From AC-32 sp963704005 (GTDB lineage Bacteria; Actinomycetota; Thermoleophilia; Gaiellales; Gaiellaceae): a stretch of 64,000 bases of DNA. The stretch is from assembly GCA_963704005.1 (NCBI GenBank), contig CAVPGJ010000001.1, positions 434,001-498,000 of the forward strand, read 5' to 3'. The translations under genes were made by a program, and so were the position numbers. The notes below the pieces were generated by a model. That model worked only from the letters and a program-made list of their open reading frames with translations. It was not told the origin of the DNA and made no database searches. Every line of letters begins with the position of its first letter. Position 1 is the first letter of the stretch. Positions 24,198-33,598 of the stretch are shown one piece after another.

Positions 24198-25220
24198 TCA
24201 GCGGTTCCAGTCGGGGCAGCAGGCGTCCCTGCGCAGGAAGATGCGGTGGCCGTCGACTCCGACGACCGCGAGGTGGACGCCGCTGACGTCGTTCCCGCTG
24301 CCGACCACGAAGCGGCCGTCGCTCGATGCCTCGTCCGCGTAGTCGGGGAGCCGGCGCAGCTTGCCGCTCTTCGTGTCGAGCACGGCGCCCTGGTTCCCGT
24401 TGTCGGAGCGGATCCCGGTGAGGATGTGGTTGCCGTCGAGCCACGCGAGCGGCTGTAGCCCGTAGAGCCCGTCGCCGGCCAGGTTCGCGGGCGCGCGGGC
24501 GATGACCGGCTTCACGTTCGAGCCGTCGGGGTTCATCGTCCAGATCCCGGGAGCCGAGCAGTCCTCGAGGGTGCCGCCCCCGGGGAAGTTCGAGAAGGCG
24601 ATCCCGGACGGCCCCCAGACCGGGAACGCTTCGGTCCCGTCGCGGGTCAGGCGGCGAGGCGCCCCTCCCGCGAGCTTCGCCACGTAGAGGTCGAACACGT
24701 CTCCGCAGAGCCCCTGGCCGCTGACCGTCGGTGCGCGCGAATAGACCAACTCGTCGCCCTTGGGCGAGAAGTCGAACCCGTACACGGAGCCGCTGGTGAG
24801 CCTGCGCACGCGGCCCGTGCTCCGGTCGATCGCGTCGAGCTCGAGCACCGCGAGCTGGCCGGCCCTCGTTGCGATCAGCGTTTGTCCGTCCGGCGACCAG
24901 GCCTGCGGCCGGAGGCGCCGTGACGTCAGCTTCCGCAGCACCTTGCCGGTCGTCGAGAGCAGGTAGATCCCGTCGCTGCGGCGCACCGCGACCGTCTTCC
25001 CGTCGGGCGTCAGGACGGCGACCGAGCCGGCACCGAGCTTGCGGGCGTGAGAGCCGTCGACGTCGGCGATCCAGACGCTGGCCTGCGACGGGTCCTTTCC
25101 ATAGACGTAGACGAGGTGCTGCTCGGCCGGTGCCGGCACCACGGCCTGCGTTTGACTGCCGCCGCTGCAGCCGGCGGCCGCAAGCGCCAGCACCGCCGCT
25201 GCGAGCACGCGTGTGCGCAT
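24198..25220 (-). CDS. TolB-like beta-propeller lipoprotein
   Basis: A 340-residue exported lipoprotein: signal peptide with lipobox LAAAGC (Cys 18), then beta-propeller repeats of the WD40/TolB type, each with a D-G-S or SPDG element (VLTPDGKTVAV, AWSPDGQTLIA, DFSPKGDELVY, TMNPDGSNV). Such proteins are anchored outside the membrane; ligand and role are unknown. It is transcribed away from mfd. Confidence 0.8.
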   Translation of the reverse strand: MRTRVLAAAVLALAAAGCSGGSQTQAVVPAPAEQHLVYVYGKDPSQASVWIADVDGSHARKLGAGSVAVLTPDGKTVAVRRSDGIYLLSTTGKVLRKLTSRRLRPQAWSPDGQTLIATRAGQLAVLELDAIDRSTGRVRRLTSGSVYGFDFSPKGDELVYSRAPTVSGQGLCGDVFDLYVAKLAGGAPRRLTRDGTEAFPVWGPSGIAFSNFPGGGTLEDCSAPGIWTMNPDGSNVKPVIARAPANLAGDGLYGLQPLAWLDGNHILTGIRSDNGNQGAVLDTKSGKLRRLPDYADEASSDGRFVVGSGNDVSGVHLAVVGVDGHRIFLRRDACCPDWNR

Positions 25221-25291
25221 GACGCCATGATCGCTGACGGACGGGCCGCGGGTACGATCTGGGGGCGGAACCGCCCGTTCCGTCTTTCGTC

Positions 25292-28200
25292 ATGGACCTG
25301 GCAGAGACCACCAGACCCGTCCTCCACCCGCTCGTCGACGAGCTGCTCGCCGACGAGCGCCTCGACGCCTTCGCGGACGCGCTGCCGGCCGCCGCGCGCG
25401 TGTCGGAGCCGGTGTTGCCGCTCCTGCTCGCCGCGCTGCACGAGAGGCTCGGGCGGGCTCTCGTCGTCCTGCTGCCGGACGATACGGACGCCCGCGACGC
25501 CGCCGAGTCGGCGCGCTGGCTGCTCGGCGAGGAGCGCGTGGCGCTGCTGCCGAGCCGCGGCGTCCAGTGGGGCTCCGGGCTCGAGCCGCCGCCGCACCTC
25601 GTCGGTGAGCGCGCGCGGGCGCTGGACGTCCTCGCGGCAGGAGGGCTGGTCTGCGCGTCGGCGGCCGCGCTGGCCGAGCCCTTGCCGCCTCCGGCGGCGA
25701 GGCCCGAGCCGATCGTGCTCGACCGCTCCGCCTCGCCGGGGCTCGAAGCGCTCGTCGAGCAGCTGGCGCTCGCCGGGTACGAGCGGGTCGACCGCGTCCA
25801 GGAGCGCGGCCAGTTCGCGGTGCGCGGCGGGCTCGTCGACGTCTTCCCGACCACCGGGCGCGACCCGCTCAGGGTCGAGCTGTTCGGCGACGAGGTCGAG
25901 GCGATTCGCGCCTTCTCGCCGTTCACGCAGCGCGCGCTGCACGAGGTCGAGCGCGCCGTCGTCTACCCGGCGGCCGAGCGGCGGCTCGATCTGATCGAGC
26001 CGTCTCTTTCGGACCAGGCCGAGGGACTGTCCCTGGGACATGTCCCCGACGACCTCGTCCCGCCGCTCGACCGGCCACCCGATCTCGTCTGGGAGCCAGA
26101 CGAAGTCCGCGCGGTCTGGGAAGAGGAGCAAGTCGTCTCGCCGCCGTCGCTCGACGGCGCTTCGGAGCTCGAGCCGCTGCCGCGCGGGCAGGCGTTCGCG
26201 TTCGAGGCGCAGCGGCCGGCGCTTGCCGCACGCGGGCTGGCGGAGGCCGAGAACGAGCTGGCCGCTCTCGTTCGCTCCGGAAACCGCGTCGTGGTGGCCT
26301 TCCCGCACCGCGGCGAGGCGCTGCGCACGGCCGGCCTGTTGCGCCGGGTCGAGGCGCGGCTGCTCGAGCCCGGCCAGCCGCTCCCGGACGAGCCGGAGCT
26401 CCTGTTCGCCGTCTCGCCCGCGCGCCGGGGCTTCGTCTGGCGCGACCTCGGGCTCGTCCTGCTCCCCGACACGCAGGTCTTTCGCAAGCGCACACGCGGG
26501 CGGGCGGCAGCGCCGGGCCGGGCGCTGCAGTCGTTCGCCGACCTGCGCACCGGCGACTACGTCGTCCACGAGGACCACGGCGTCGGCAAGCTGCTCGGCT
26601 TCGAGACGAAGACCGTCGCCGGGGTCACGCGCGACTACCTCTACCTCGGCTTCCGCGGCGACGACCGGCTCTACGTCCCGCACGAGCAGATCGGCAAGGT
26701 CTCGAAGTACATCGGCGCCGATGCCGGCTCGCCCGCGCTGAGCAAGCTCGGCGGCAAGGCGTGGCAGAACCTGAAGGCCCGAGCCCGCGCAAGCGTCCGC
26801 GAGCTGGCCGGCGAGCTGCTCGCCCTCTATGCGCGCCGCCAGCAGGCCGAGGGCATTCCGTTCGACCTCTCGGGCGACTGGCTCGAGCGGCTCGAGGCCG
26901 AGTTCCCGTACCGCGAGACCGACGACCAGCGGACGGCGATCGAGGCGGTCAAGGAGGACCTCGAGGCGCCGAGGCCGATGGACCGGCTCGTCTGCGGCGA
27001 CGTCGGGTTCGGCAAGACGGAGGTCGCCGTTCGCGCCGCCTTCGCGGTCGCCCTCAACAGCAAGCAGACGCTGATGCTCGTCCCGACGACCGTCCTCGCC
27101 GAGCAGCACTGGAACACCTTCCGCGAGCGCTATCGGGACTTCCCCGTTCGGGTTGAAATGATCTCGCGCTTCCGCAGCCCGAAGGAGCAGAAGCAGGTGG
27201 TCGCCGACTTCGCCGCGGGCAAGGTCGACGTGCTGATCGGGACGCACCGCGTGCTCAGCCGGGACGTGATCCCGCAGCAGCTCGGCCTGGTGGTCGTCGA
27301 CGAGGAGCAGCGCTTCGGCGTCGCGCAGAAGGAGCTGCTGCGCGCCCTGCGGCTGGAGGTCGACGTGCTCGCGCTGAGCGCGACGCCGATCCCGCGCACG
27401 CTGCACATGTCGCTCTCGGGCCTGCGCGACATCTCCGTGATCGAGACGCCGCCGGAGGGCCGCCGGCCGATCCGCACTCACGTCGGCGAGTACGACGAGG
27501 AGCTCGTCAAGGCGGCGCTGGAGCGGGAGCACGCGCGCGGCGGCCAGAGCTTCTACCTGCACAACCGGGTCGAGACGATCGAGGAGGCGGCCGCGAAGAT
27601 CCAGCAGCTCTGCCCGGGCCTGCGCATGGCCGTCGCCCACGGGCAGATGCGCGAGCGCGAGCTCGAGGACAAGATGCACGCCTTCCTGCGAGGCGACGCG
27701 GACGTGCTCGTCTCGACCACGATCATCGAGTCCGGCCTCGACATCCCGCAGGCGAACACGCTGATCGTGGAGCGGGCGGACACGCTCGGGCTGGCCCAGC
27801 TCTACCAGATCCGCGGGCGGGTCGGCCGCTCGGACGTGCTCGCCCACGCCTACCTGTTCTACCCCGACTCGCGGGAGCTGACGCCGGAGGCGCGGGCGCG
27901 GCTGGCGACGCTCGCCGACCACACCGAGCTCGGCGCCGGGTTCGCGATCGCGATGCGCGACCTCGAGATCCGCGGCGCCGGCGACCTGCTGGGGGCGGAG
28001 CAGTCCGGCCACGTCGCCGCGCTCGGGTTCGAGCTCTACGTCGAGCTGCTCGGCGAGGCGGTGGCCGAGCTGGCCGGAGAGCGCCGCGCGGTTCCGCGCC
28101 CGGTGCGCGTGGACGCGCGGGTCGACGCCTACGTGCCGGCGGACTACATCGGCGCCGAGGCCCTCAAGATCGACCTTCATCGCCGGCTCGCGCTCGCCGA

Positions 28201-28522
28201 GACCGATGACGAGCTCCGCGAGCTCCGCGCGGCGACCGAGGACCGCTACGGGCCGCTGCCCGAGCCGGTCGAGAACCTGTTCGCGATCCAGGAGGCGAAG
28301 ATCAAGCTGGCCCGCCTCGGGGCGGACTACGTCGTCTTCAAGGGCGGCCGGGCGACCGTCGGGCCGCTCGAGCTCGCCTCGGGGGAGCTCCGCGCGCTGC
28401 GCGCCGAGGTCGACACGGCCGTCTACACGACCGCCCGCCGCGAGGTCTCGGTCCGGGACGAGGACTTTTCGGCAGCGCTCCGGCTGGTCGATGCTATACT
28501 CGACGCGCGTCGCGCAGCATGA
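25292..28522 (+). CDS. mfd: Transcription-repair coupling factor
   Basis: A 1076-residue SF2 translocase that removes stalled RNA polymerase and recruits UvrA. The N-terminal UvrB-like part, the RNA-polymerase-interacting domain (about 410-480, GDYVVHEDHGVGKLLG), and the RecG-like helicase domains with CGDVGFGKTEVA (Walker A), DEEQRFGV (DExx box), SATPIPRTLHMSL and the C-terminal TRCF domain are visible. It is slightly shorter than the usual 1150. TACGAT at 25253-25258 could be its -10, leaving a 28-nt leader that begins with the small inverted repeat GGGCGGAACCGCCC. The stop overlaps the next gene's upstream ATG. Confidence 0.96.
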   Translation: MDLAETTRPVLHPLVDELLADERLDAFADALPAAARVSEPVLPLLLAALHERLGRALVVLLPDDTDARDAAESARWLLGEERVALLPSRGVQWGSGLEPPPHLVGERARALDVLAAGGLVCASAAALAEPLPPPAARPEPIVLDRSASPGLEALVEQLALAGYERVDRVQERGQFAVRGGLVDVFPTTGRDPLRVELFGDEVEAIRAFSPFTQRALHEVERAVVYPAAERRLDLIEPSLSDQAEGLSLGHVPDDLVPPLDRPPDLVWEPDEVRAVWEEEQVVSPPSLDGASELEPLPRGQAFAFEAQRPALAARGLAEAENELAALVRSGNRVVVAFPHRGEALRTAGLLRRVEARLLEPGQPLPDEPELLFAVSPARRGFVWRDLGLVLLPDTQVFRKRTRGRAAAPGRALQSFADLRTGDYVVHEDHGVGKLLGFETKTVAGVTRDYLYLGFRGDDRLYVPHEQIGKVSKYIGADAGSPALSKLGGKAWQNLKARARASVRELAGELLALYARRQQAEGIPFDLSGDWLERLEAEFPYRETDDQRTAIEAVKEDLEAPRPMDRLVCGDVGFGKTEVAVRAAFAVALNSKQTLMLVPTTVLAEQHWNTFRERYRDFPVRVEMISRFRSPKEQKQVVADFAAGKVDVLIGTHRVLSRDVIPQQLGLVVVDEEQRFGVAQKELLRALRLEVDVLALSATPIPRTLHMSLSGLRDISVIETPPEGRRPIRTHVGEYDEELVKAALEREHARGGQSFYLHNRVETIEEAAAKIQQLCPGLRMAVAHGQMRERELEDKMHAFLRGDADVLVSTTIIESGLDIPQANTLIVERADTLGLAQLYQIRGRVGRSDVLAHAYLFYPDSRELTPEARARLATLADHTELGAGFAIAMRDLEIRGAGDLLGAEQSGHVAALGFELYVELLGEAVAELAGERRAVPRPVRVDARVDAYVPADYIGAEALKIDLHRRLALAETDDELRELRAATEDRYGPLPEPVENLFAIQEAKIKLARLGADYVVFKGGRATVGPLELASGELRALRAEVDTAVYTTARREVSVRDEDFSAALRLVDAILDARRAA
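28495..28500 (+). promoter_or_regulatory. Extended -10 element before the PPIase gene
   Basis: TATACT preceded by TG-C (TGCTATACT), an extended -10, lies in the last codons of mfd; it would give the foldase gene its own promoter. Confidence 0.45.
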
Positions 28523-28551
28523 GCAAAATGGCTGCTCCCGGCGCTTTTTCC

Positions 28552-29700
28552 ATGAGACGGATCATCGGAGCTCTCTCAGGGGTCGTCCTGGTTCTCGCAC
28601 TCGCCGCTTGCGGCGGCGGCGGACCTCGCGCCGTCTCGGCCGACTCGGTCGCCGTTGTCGGCGACCAGTCGATCTCGAAGGCTTCCTGGGACCAGCTGAT
28701 CGCTCAGACGAAGGCCAACTACCTGGCCAACCACCACGCCTTCCCGAAGGCGGGCACCGTCGACCTCGCCAATCTCCGCTCGAACGCGACGCAGTTCCTG
28801 ATCTCGGCGAGCGAGTACGAGCAGCAGGCGGCCAAGATGGGCATCAAGGTCAGCGACCAGGACGTCGAGGCGCGACTGCAGCAGATCAAGCAGCAGTACT
28901 ACGGCAGCCAGGCCGGCCAGCCGAAGCTCACGCCGGCGCAGGTCGAGAAGCGCTACCAGCAGGCGCTCAAGGCGCAGGGCTTCACCGACGAGCAGGTGCG
29001 CACCGGGATCAAGCTGACGCTGATCCACGAGCGCGTGCAGGCGGCCGTGACCAAGGACGTCAAGGTCTCCGACAGCGACATCCAGAACTACTACAACAAG
29101 AACAAGGCGCAGTACGAGACGCCGGCCCAGCCCGAGAGCCGGCCGGTCAAGCACATCCTCGTCAAGAAGAAGGCGCTCGCCGACCAGATCTACTCGCAGC
29201 TGCAGGCGAACCCGGGCGCGTTCGGCAAGCTCGCGAAGAAGTACTCGATCGACACGGTCTCGGCGAAGGCGGGCGGCGTGCTCGCAGGTGGCGACGTCAA
29301 GGGGCGGTTCGTGAAGGAGTTCGAGGACGTGGCCTTCAAGATCAAGACCGGCCAGATCTCGCAGCCGGTCCACTCGAAGTTCGGCTGGCACATCATCGAG
29401 GCAACGGGGCCGATCAAGCCGCCGACGCCTGCGAAGCCCACCCCGTTCTCGCAGGTCAAGGAGGCGATCCGCCAGACCCTGCTCCAGACCAAGCGCAGCA
29501 CCGAAGCGCAGGACTGGCAGAAGAACATGGTCAAGGACTACTGCAAGACGATCGCCTACCAGACGGGCTACGGGCCGGCGCCCGGCCAGGATCCCTGCAA
29601 GACGCAGTCGTCGTCGACGTCTTCTACCGGTAGGTGGCCCTCGAGGCTCGGTGCGATGCCGACATCAGGGCACGCGAGCTTTGCTTGCGTGCCCGTCTGA
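28552..29700 (+). CDS. Lipoprotein peptidyl-prolyl isomerase (SurA/PrsA-like)
   Basis: An exported foldase of about 382 residues. The signal peptide ends with the lipobox LAAC (LALAACGGGG); a SurA-N-like helical region (ATQFLISASEYEQQAAKMGI) precedes a parvulin domain (about 190-290, RPVKHILVKKKALADQIYSQ ... GWHIIEATG). It assists folding of exported proteins at the cell surface. ATG 28552 gives a compact signal peptide; an ATG at 28519 overlapping the mfd stop is the alternative. The last 20 residues are encoded by a double-hairpin repeat, so the C-terminus appears extended by that element. Confidence 0.88.
   Translation: MRRIIGALSGVVLVLALAACGGGGPRAVSADSVAVVGDQSISKASWDQLIAQTKANYLANHHAFPKAGTVDLANLRSNATQFLISASEYEQQAAKMGIKVSDQDVEARLQQIKQQYYGSQAGQPKLTPAQVEKRYQQALKAQGFTDEQVRTGIKLTLIHERVQAAVTKDVKVSDSDIQNYYNKNKAQYETPAQPESRPVKHILVKKKALADQIYSQLQANPGAFGKLAKKYSIDTVSAKAGGVLAGGDVKGRFVKEFEDVAFKIKTGQISQPVHSKFGWHIIEATGPIKPPTPAKPTPFSQVKEAIRQTLLQTKRSTEAQDWQKNMVKDYCKTIAYQTGYGPAPGQDPCKTQSSSTSSTGRWPSRLGAMPTSGHASFACVPV
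29648..29694 (+). repeat. Double-hairpin element, copy E (inside a coding frame)
   Basis: Short hairpin TCGG/CCGA (29648-29651/29659-29662) followed by linker and a 12-bp stem GGGCACGCGAGC/GCTTGCGTGCCC (29668-29679/29683-29694) with TTT loop. The stem sequence differs wholly from copies A-D but the geometry is the same. It is translated as the C-terminus of the PPIase. Confidence 0.6.
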
Positions 29701-29712
29701 AACGACCGGTCG

Positions 29713-30525
29713 ATGCGTAGGAAGCAACCGCAGACGCAGCTGAGTGCGCTGCTGGATTTGCAGCGGCTGACCGAGCGGCTGCGGCGCGACTGTCCCTGGG
29801 ACCGGGAGCAAACTGCCCGGACGATCGTCCCGCACACGGTCGAGGAGGCCTACGAGGTCGCCGACGCGGCGCTCGCGGGCGACGACGAGAAGCTGCTGGA
29901 CGAGCTCGGCGACCTGCTCTTCCAGGTCTACTTCCTGGCGCTGCTGCTCGAGGAGCGCGGCGCCGGAGATCTCGAGCAGGTGGCGCGGCGGGTGCACGAG
30001 AAGCTCGTCCGGCGCCATCCGCACGTCTTCGGCGATGTCGAGGCGCGCACCGCCGGCCGCGTCCGCGAGAACTGGGAGCGGATCAAGGCCGAGCAGGAGG
30101 GGCGTGAAGGGATCTTCCACGACGTGCCCGAAGGGCTGCCGGCGCTGCTCTACGCGCGCAAGGTGCAGCGGCGGGCGGCGGCGATCGGGTTCGAGTACCC
30201 GGATGCGGCCGGCGCGCTGGCCGATCTCGACGACGAGCTCCGCGAGCTGCGCGAGGCGCTCGACTCGGCGGGAGAGACGGCGCCGGAGGTCGAGCCCGAC
30301 CCGCACGTGGTCGAGGAGCTCGGCGACGTGCTCTTCGCCTCGGTCAACGTCGCGCGGCGCCTGAACGTCGACCCCGAGCTGGCGCTGCGCTGGATGAGCG
30401 ACCGCTTCGTCTCGCGCGTCGAGCGGGCCGAGCGGCTGGCCGGCGAGGAAGGCAAGGAGTTCTCGCGGCTCGGGCTGAACGAGCAGGACGCGTACTTCGA
30501 CCGCGCCAAGGAGGCGCTGCGATGA
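29713..30525 (+). CDS. mazG: Nucleoside triphosphate pyrophosphohydrolase MazG
   Basis: A 270-residue two-domain all-alpha NTP pyrophosphatase. The first MazG domain has LRRDCPWDREQTARTI, VEEAYEVADA and DELGDLLFQV; the second has ELGDVLFASVNVARRL. These EExxE/ExxD motifs bind Mg. It hydrolyses NTPs, possibly damaged ones, to NMPs. It overlaps enolase by 4 nt (ATGA), an arrangement common in actinobacteria. Confidence 0.95.
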   Translation: MRRKQPQTQLSALLDLQRLTERLRRDCPWDREQTARTIVPHTVEEAYEVADAALAGDDEKLLDELGDLLFQVYFLALLLEERGAGDLEQVARRVHEKLVRRHPHVFGDVEARTAGRVRENWERIKAEQEGREGIFHDVPEGLPALLYARKVQRRAAAIGFEYPDAAGALADLDDELRELREALDSAGETAPEVEPDPHVVEELGDVLFASVNVARRLNVDPELALRWMSDRFVSRVERAERLAGEEGKEFSRLGLNEQDAYFDRAKEALR

Positions 30526-31793
30526 GCGCGGTCGCGTCGGTGCACGGACGCTGGATCCTCGACTCGCGCGGGAACCCGACCGTCGAGGTCGAGGTGCGGC
30601 TCGAGTCGGGCGCCTTCGGGCGCGCGGCGGTTCCCTCCGGCGCCTCGACCGGCGTGCACGAGGCCCTGGAGCTGCGCGACGGCGACCCGGAGTGGGGCGG
30701 CAAGGGCGTCTCTCAGGCGGTCGCGAACGTGAACGGTGAGCTCGCCGAGGCGCTGAAAGGGCTCGACGGCGGCGACCAGCGCGCGCTCGACGAGCGGATG
30801 ATCGAGCTCGACGGCACGCCGAACAAGGCGCGGCTCGGCGCGAACGCGATCCTCGGCGCCTCGCTCGCTGTGGCGAAAGCGGCCGCGGCGGAGGCGGGCG
30901 TCTCGCTCTTCCGCCACCTCGGCGGCGCGGCGGCCCGGACGCTGCCGGTGCCGCTGATGAACGTGATCAACGGCGGCGTCCATGCGCAGAACTCGATCGA
31001 CCTGCAGGAGTTCATGCTCGTCCCGGCCGGCGCGGAGAGCTTCGCCGAGGCGCTGCGGATCGGCTCGGAGACCTTCCATGCGCTCGGCGCGCTCCTGCAC
31101 GAGCGCGGGCTCTCGACGGGCGTCGGCGATGAGGGCGGGTTCGCCCCGGATCTGGGGTCGAGCGAAGAGGCGATCGAGGCACTGCTGGAGGCGGCCGAGC
31201 GTGCGGGCCACCGGGAGCGGATCGCGGTCGCGCTCGATCCGGCCGCGACGGAGCTGTACCGCGACGGGCACTACGTCTTCGAGGGGCGCGAAGAGGACGG
31301 CGCCGGGATGGTCACGTACCTCGAGGGGCTCGTCTCGCGCTATCCGGTCGTCTCGATCGAGGATGGGCTCGCCGAGGACGACTGGGAGACCTGGGCGGAG
31401 CTGACCGAGCGGCTCGGCGACCGCGTCCAGCTCGTCGGCGACGACATCTTCGTCACCTCGCAGGATCGGCTCCAGCGCGGGATCGACGAGGGCGTCGCGA
31501 ACTCGATCCTGGTCAAGGTGAACCAGATCGGGACGCTGACCGAGACGCTCGACGTGATCGCGCTGGCGCAGTCCCGCGGGTACGGGGTCGTGGTCTCGCA
31601 CCGCTCCGGCGAGACCGAGGACACGACGATCGCCGACCTCGCGGTGGCGACGAACGCCGGCCAGATCAAGACGGGGTCGTTGTCGCGGACCGACCGGGTC
31701 GCCAAGTACAACCAGCTGCTCCGGATCGAGGAGGAGCTGGGCGGCGAGGCGGCCTACCCGGGCTGGGAAGCGTTCTCCCGCCGCGCTCACTAG
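30522..31793 (+). CDS. eno: Enolase
   Basis: A 423-residue glycolytic enzyme interconverting 2-phosphoglycerate and phosphoenolpyruvate. GRWILDSRGNPTVEVEV at the N-terminus, VPSGASTGVHEALELRDGD, the GDEGGFAP loop, the metal ligands in SIEDGL and GDDIFVT, and SHRSGETEDTTIADLAV are all intact. The ATG overlaps the mazG stop. Pyruvate kinase follows 25 bp downstream, so two consecutive glycolytic steps are adjacent. Confidence 0.98.
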   Translation: MSAVASVHGRWILDSRGNPTVEVEVRLESGAFGRAAVPSGASTGVHEALELRDGDPEWGGKGVSQAVANVNGELAEALKGLDGGDQRALDERMIELDGTPNKARLGANAILGASLAVAKAAAAEAGVSLFRHLGGAAARTLPVPLMNVINGGVHAQNSIDLQEFMLVPAGAESFAEALRIGSETFHALGALLHERGLSTGVGDEGGFAPDLGSSEEAIEALLEAAERAGHRERIAVALDPAATELYRDGHYVFEGREEDGAGMVTYLEGLVSRYPVVSIEDGLAEDDWETWAELTERLGDRVQLVGDDIFVTSQDRLQRGIDEGVANSILVKVNQIGTLTETLDVIALAQSRGYGVVVSHRSGETEDTTIADLAVATNAGQIKTGSLSRTDRVAKYNQLLRIEEELGGEAAYPGWEAFSRRAH

Positions 31794-31818
31794 CGTCTCT
31801 GCGAGCTACTCTCAGAGC

Positions 31819-33234
31819 GTGGCCGCCGCCGCGCCCAGACGCACGAAGATCATCGCCACGATCGGCCCGGCGTCCGCCTCGCCCGAGCAGCTCGCGGACC
31901 TCAGCCGAGCCGGGATGGACGGAGCCCGCCTCAACCTCTCTCACGGCACCCACGACGAGCACCGCGAGCGCGCGCGCCTGGTGCGGGCCACCGAAGCGGA
32001 GCTCGGCCGCCCGATCGCGCTGATCGCCGACCTCCAGGGCCCGAAACTGCGCATCGGCGAGCTCGACGACCCCGTGACCCTCACGCGCGGCGAGGAGATC
32101 ATCGTCGCGGGCGGAGAGCGCTCCGACGACGGCGAGCTCCCTGTCAGTCCGGCCGTCATCGGCGAGGTCCTCCAGCCCGGGCACGAGGTCCTGATCGACG
32201 ACGGGCTCGTTCGGCTCCGCGTCGACGAGATCGAGCTCGGCCGCGCGCGCTGCGCAGTTCTGTCCGGCGGCGTCGTCAGCTCCCACAAGGGCGTGAACCT
32301 GCCCGGCGTCCCGATCCCGATCCCGTCGCTCACGCGCAAGGACATGGACGACCTCGAGCTCGCCCTCGAGATCGGCGTCGACTTCGTCGCTCTGTCGTTC
32401 GTCCGCTCGGCCGCCGACGTCCGCGACCTGCGGGCGCTGATCGAGCAGGCCGGCTCGCACGCGCACGTGATCGCGAAGATCGAGAAGGCGGAGGCGGTCG
32501 ACGCCCTCGACGACATCCTCGCCGAGAGCGACGTCGTCATGGTCGCGCGCGGCGACCTCGGCGTCGAGATCGGGCCGGCGCTCGTGCCGCTCCTGCAGAA
32601 GCGGATCATCGTCGCGGCCTTGGACCGCGGCAAGACGGTGATCACCGCGACGCAGATGCTCGAGTCGATGATCCACCAGGCCGAGCCGACGCGGGCCGAG
32701 GCGAGCGACATCGCCAACGCGATCCTCGACGGCAGCTCGGCGCTGATGCTCTCCGGCGAGACGGCGGTCGGCGAGTTCCCGGTCGAGTCGGTCTCCTACA
32801 TGGACCGGATCGCGCGCGCGGTCGAGCCCAGCCTCGGCTACCGGCACGAGCTGCCCGAGGCAAGTGAGGAGTCGACCGTGACCCAGGCCACCTCGAACGC
32901 GGCCTGCGACCTGGCAGAGGCTCTGCGCGCCGCTGCGCTGCTCGTCCCGACCTACACCGGACGCACGGCCTCGGTCGTCGCGCGGCTCCGGCCCCGCCGC
33001 CCGATCCTCGGCCTCACCCACCACGACTACGCGCTCCGCCAGATGGCGATCGAGTGGGGCGTCACGCCGCTCCTGATCCCGGAGAGCTCGGACGTCGAGG
33101 ATCTCTGGAGGCACTCGCTCACGGCGGCCCGCGAGAGCGGCCTCGTCGACGAAGGCGAGCGCGTCGTGATCACGGCGGGCACCGCGGTCAACCTGCCGGG
33201 CACGACCGACATGATCAAGGTCGCGATCGCGTAG
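31819..33234 (+). CDS. pyk: Pyruvate kinase
   Basis: A 471-residue enzyme of the last glycolytic step (PEP plus ADP to pyruvate plus ATP). RRTKIIATIGPAS, ARLNLSHGTHDEH, DLQGPKLRIGE, the active-site helix VIAKIEKAEAVD, MVARGDLGVEI and TATQMLESMI are as expected; the C-terminal domain is present. GTG 31819 lies 6 nt after TACTCT (31807-31812), so it probably has its own leaderless promoter rather than depending on eno. Confidence 0.97.
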   Translation: MAAAAPRRTKIIATIGPASASPEQLADLSRAGMDGARLNLSHGTHDEHRERARLVRATEAELGRPIALIADLQGPKLRIGELDDPVTLTRGEEIIVAGGERSDDGELPVSPAVIGEVLQPGHEVLIDDGLVRLRVDEIELGRARCAVLSGGVVSSHKGVNLPGVPIPIPSLTRKDMDDLELALEIGVDFVALSFVRSAADVRDLRALIEQAGSHAHVIAKIEKAEAVDALDDILAESDVVMVARGDLGVEIGPALVPLLQKRIIVAALDRGKTVITATQMLESMIHQAEPTRAEASDIANAILDGSSALMLSGETAVGEFPVESVSYMDRIARAVEPSLGYRHELPEASEESTVTQATSNAACDLAEALRAAALLVPTYTGRTASVVARLRPRRPILGLTHHDYALRQMAIEWGVTPLLIPESSDVEDLWRHSLTAARESGLVDEGERVVITAGTAVNLPGTTDMIKVAIA

Positions 33235-33268
33235 CAGGAGGGACGCGTCTCGCGGCGAACCGGCCCGC

Positions 33269-33598
33269 GTGGCGAAACGTAAGCCTTCGCGCTCGAGCAT
33301 CTTCCTCCGCTGGCTGGCCGTCGGCGCGATCCTGCTCGTCGCCCTGCTCTACGCGCGGCCGCTCCGCAGCTACCTGAACACGAAGCACCAGCTCGCGCAA
33401 CGCGCCGCCAACGTCCGTGCGCTCGAGGCGGAGAAGCGCGACCTGCAGCACCAGCTGGCCGACGCGAGCACGCCGGAGGCGCTCCAGCGCGAGGCGCGGC
33501 GGGTCGGCCTCGTCCGCCCCGGCGAGCGCCTCTTCATCGTCAAGGGCATCTCGTCCTGGGTCCACCGAGCCGGGACTACGATCCACAAGGGTGGATGA
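33269..33598 (+). CDS. FtsB/DivIC-type septum formation protein
   Basis: A 109-residue bitopic protein: basic N-terminus, one membrane span (about 12-31, WLAVGAILLVALLYARPL), then a coiled coil (HQLAQRAANVRALEAEKRDL) and EALQREARRVGLVRPGERLF, the typical DivIC tail. It belongs to the divisome core that activates septal peptidoglycan synthesis. The position just after eno/pyk and before DUF501 is the standard actinobacterial location. The GTG start has no clear RBS or -10. Confidence 0.85.
   Translation: MAKRKPSRSSIFLRWLAVGAILLVALLYARPLRSYLNTKHQLAQRAANVRALEAEKRDLQHQLADASTPEALQREARRVGLVRPGERLFIVKGISSWVHRAGTTIHKGG

Noticed and set aside
25010..28180. A 1056-residue open frame antisense to mfd
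   Set aside because: mfd has all helicase motifs on the plus strand; the antisense translation is Arg/Leu/Asp-rich with no domains, a known effect of GC-rich codon bias.
28472..28500. A full -35/-10 promoter before the PPIase gene
   Set aside because: No recognisable -35 is at the right distance; only the extended -10 is supported.
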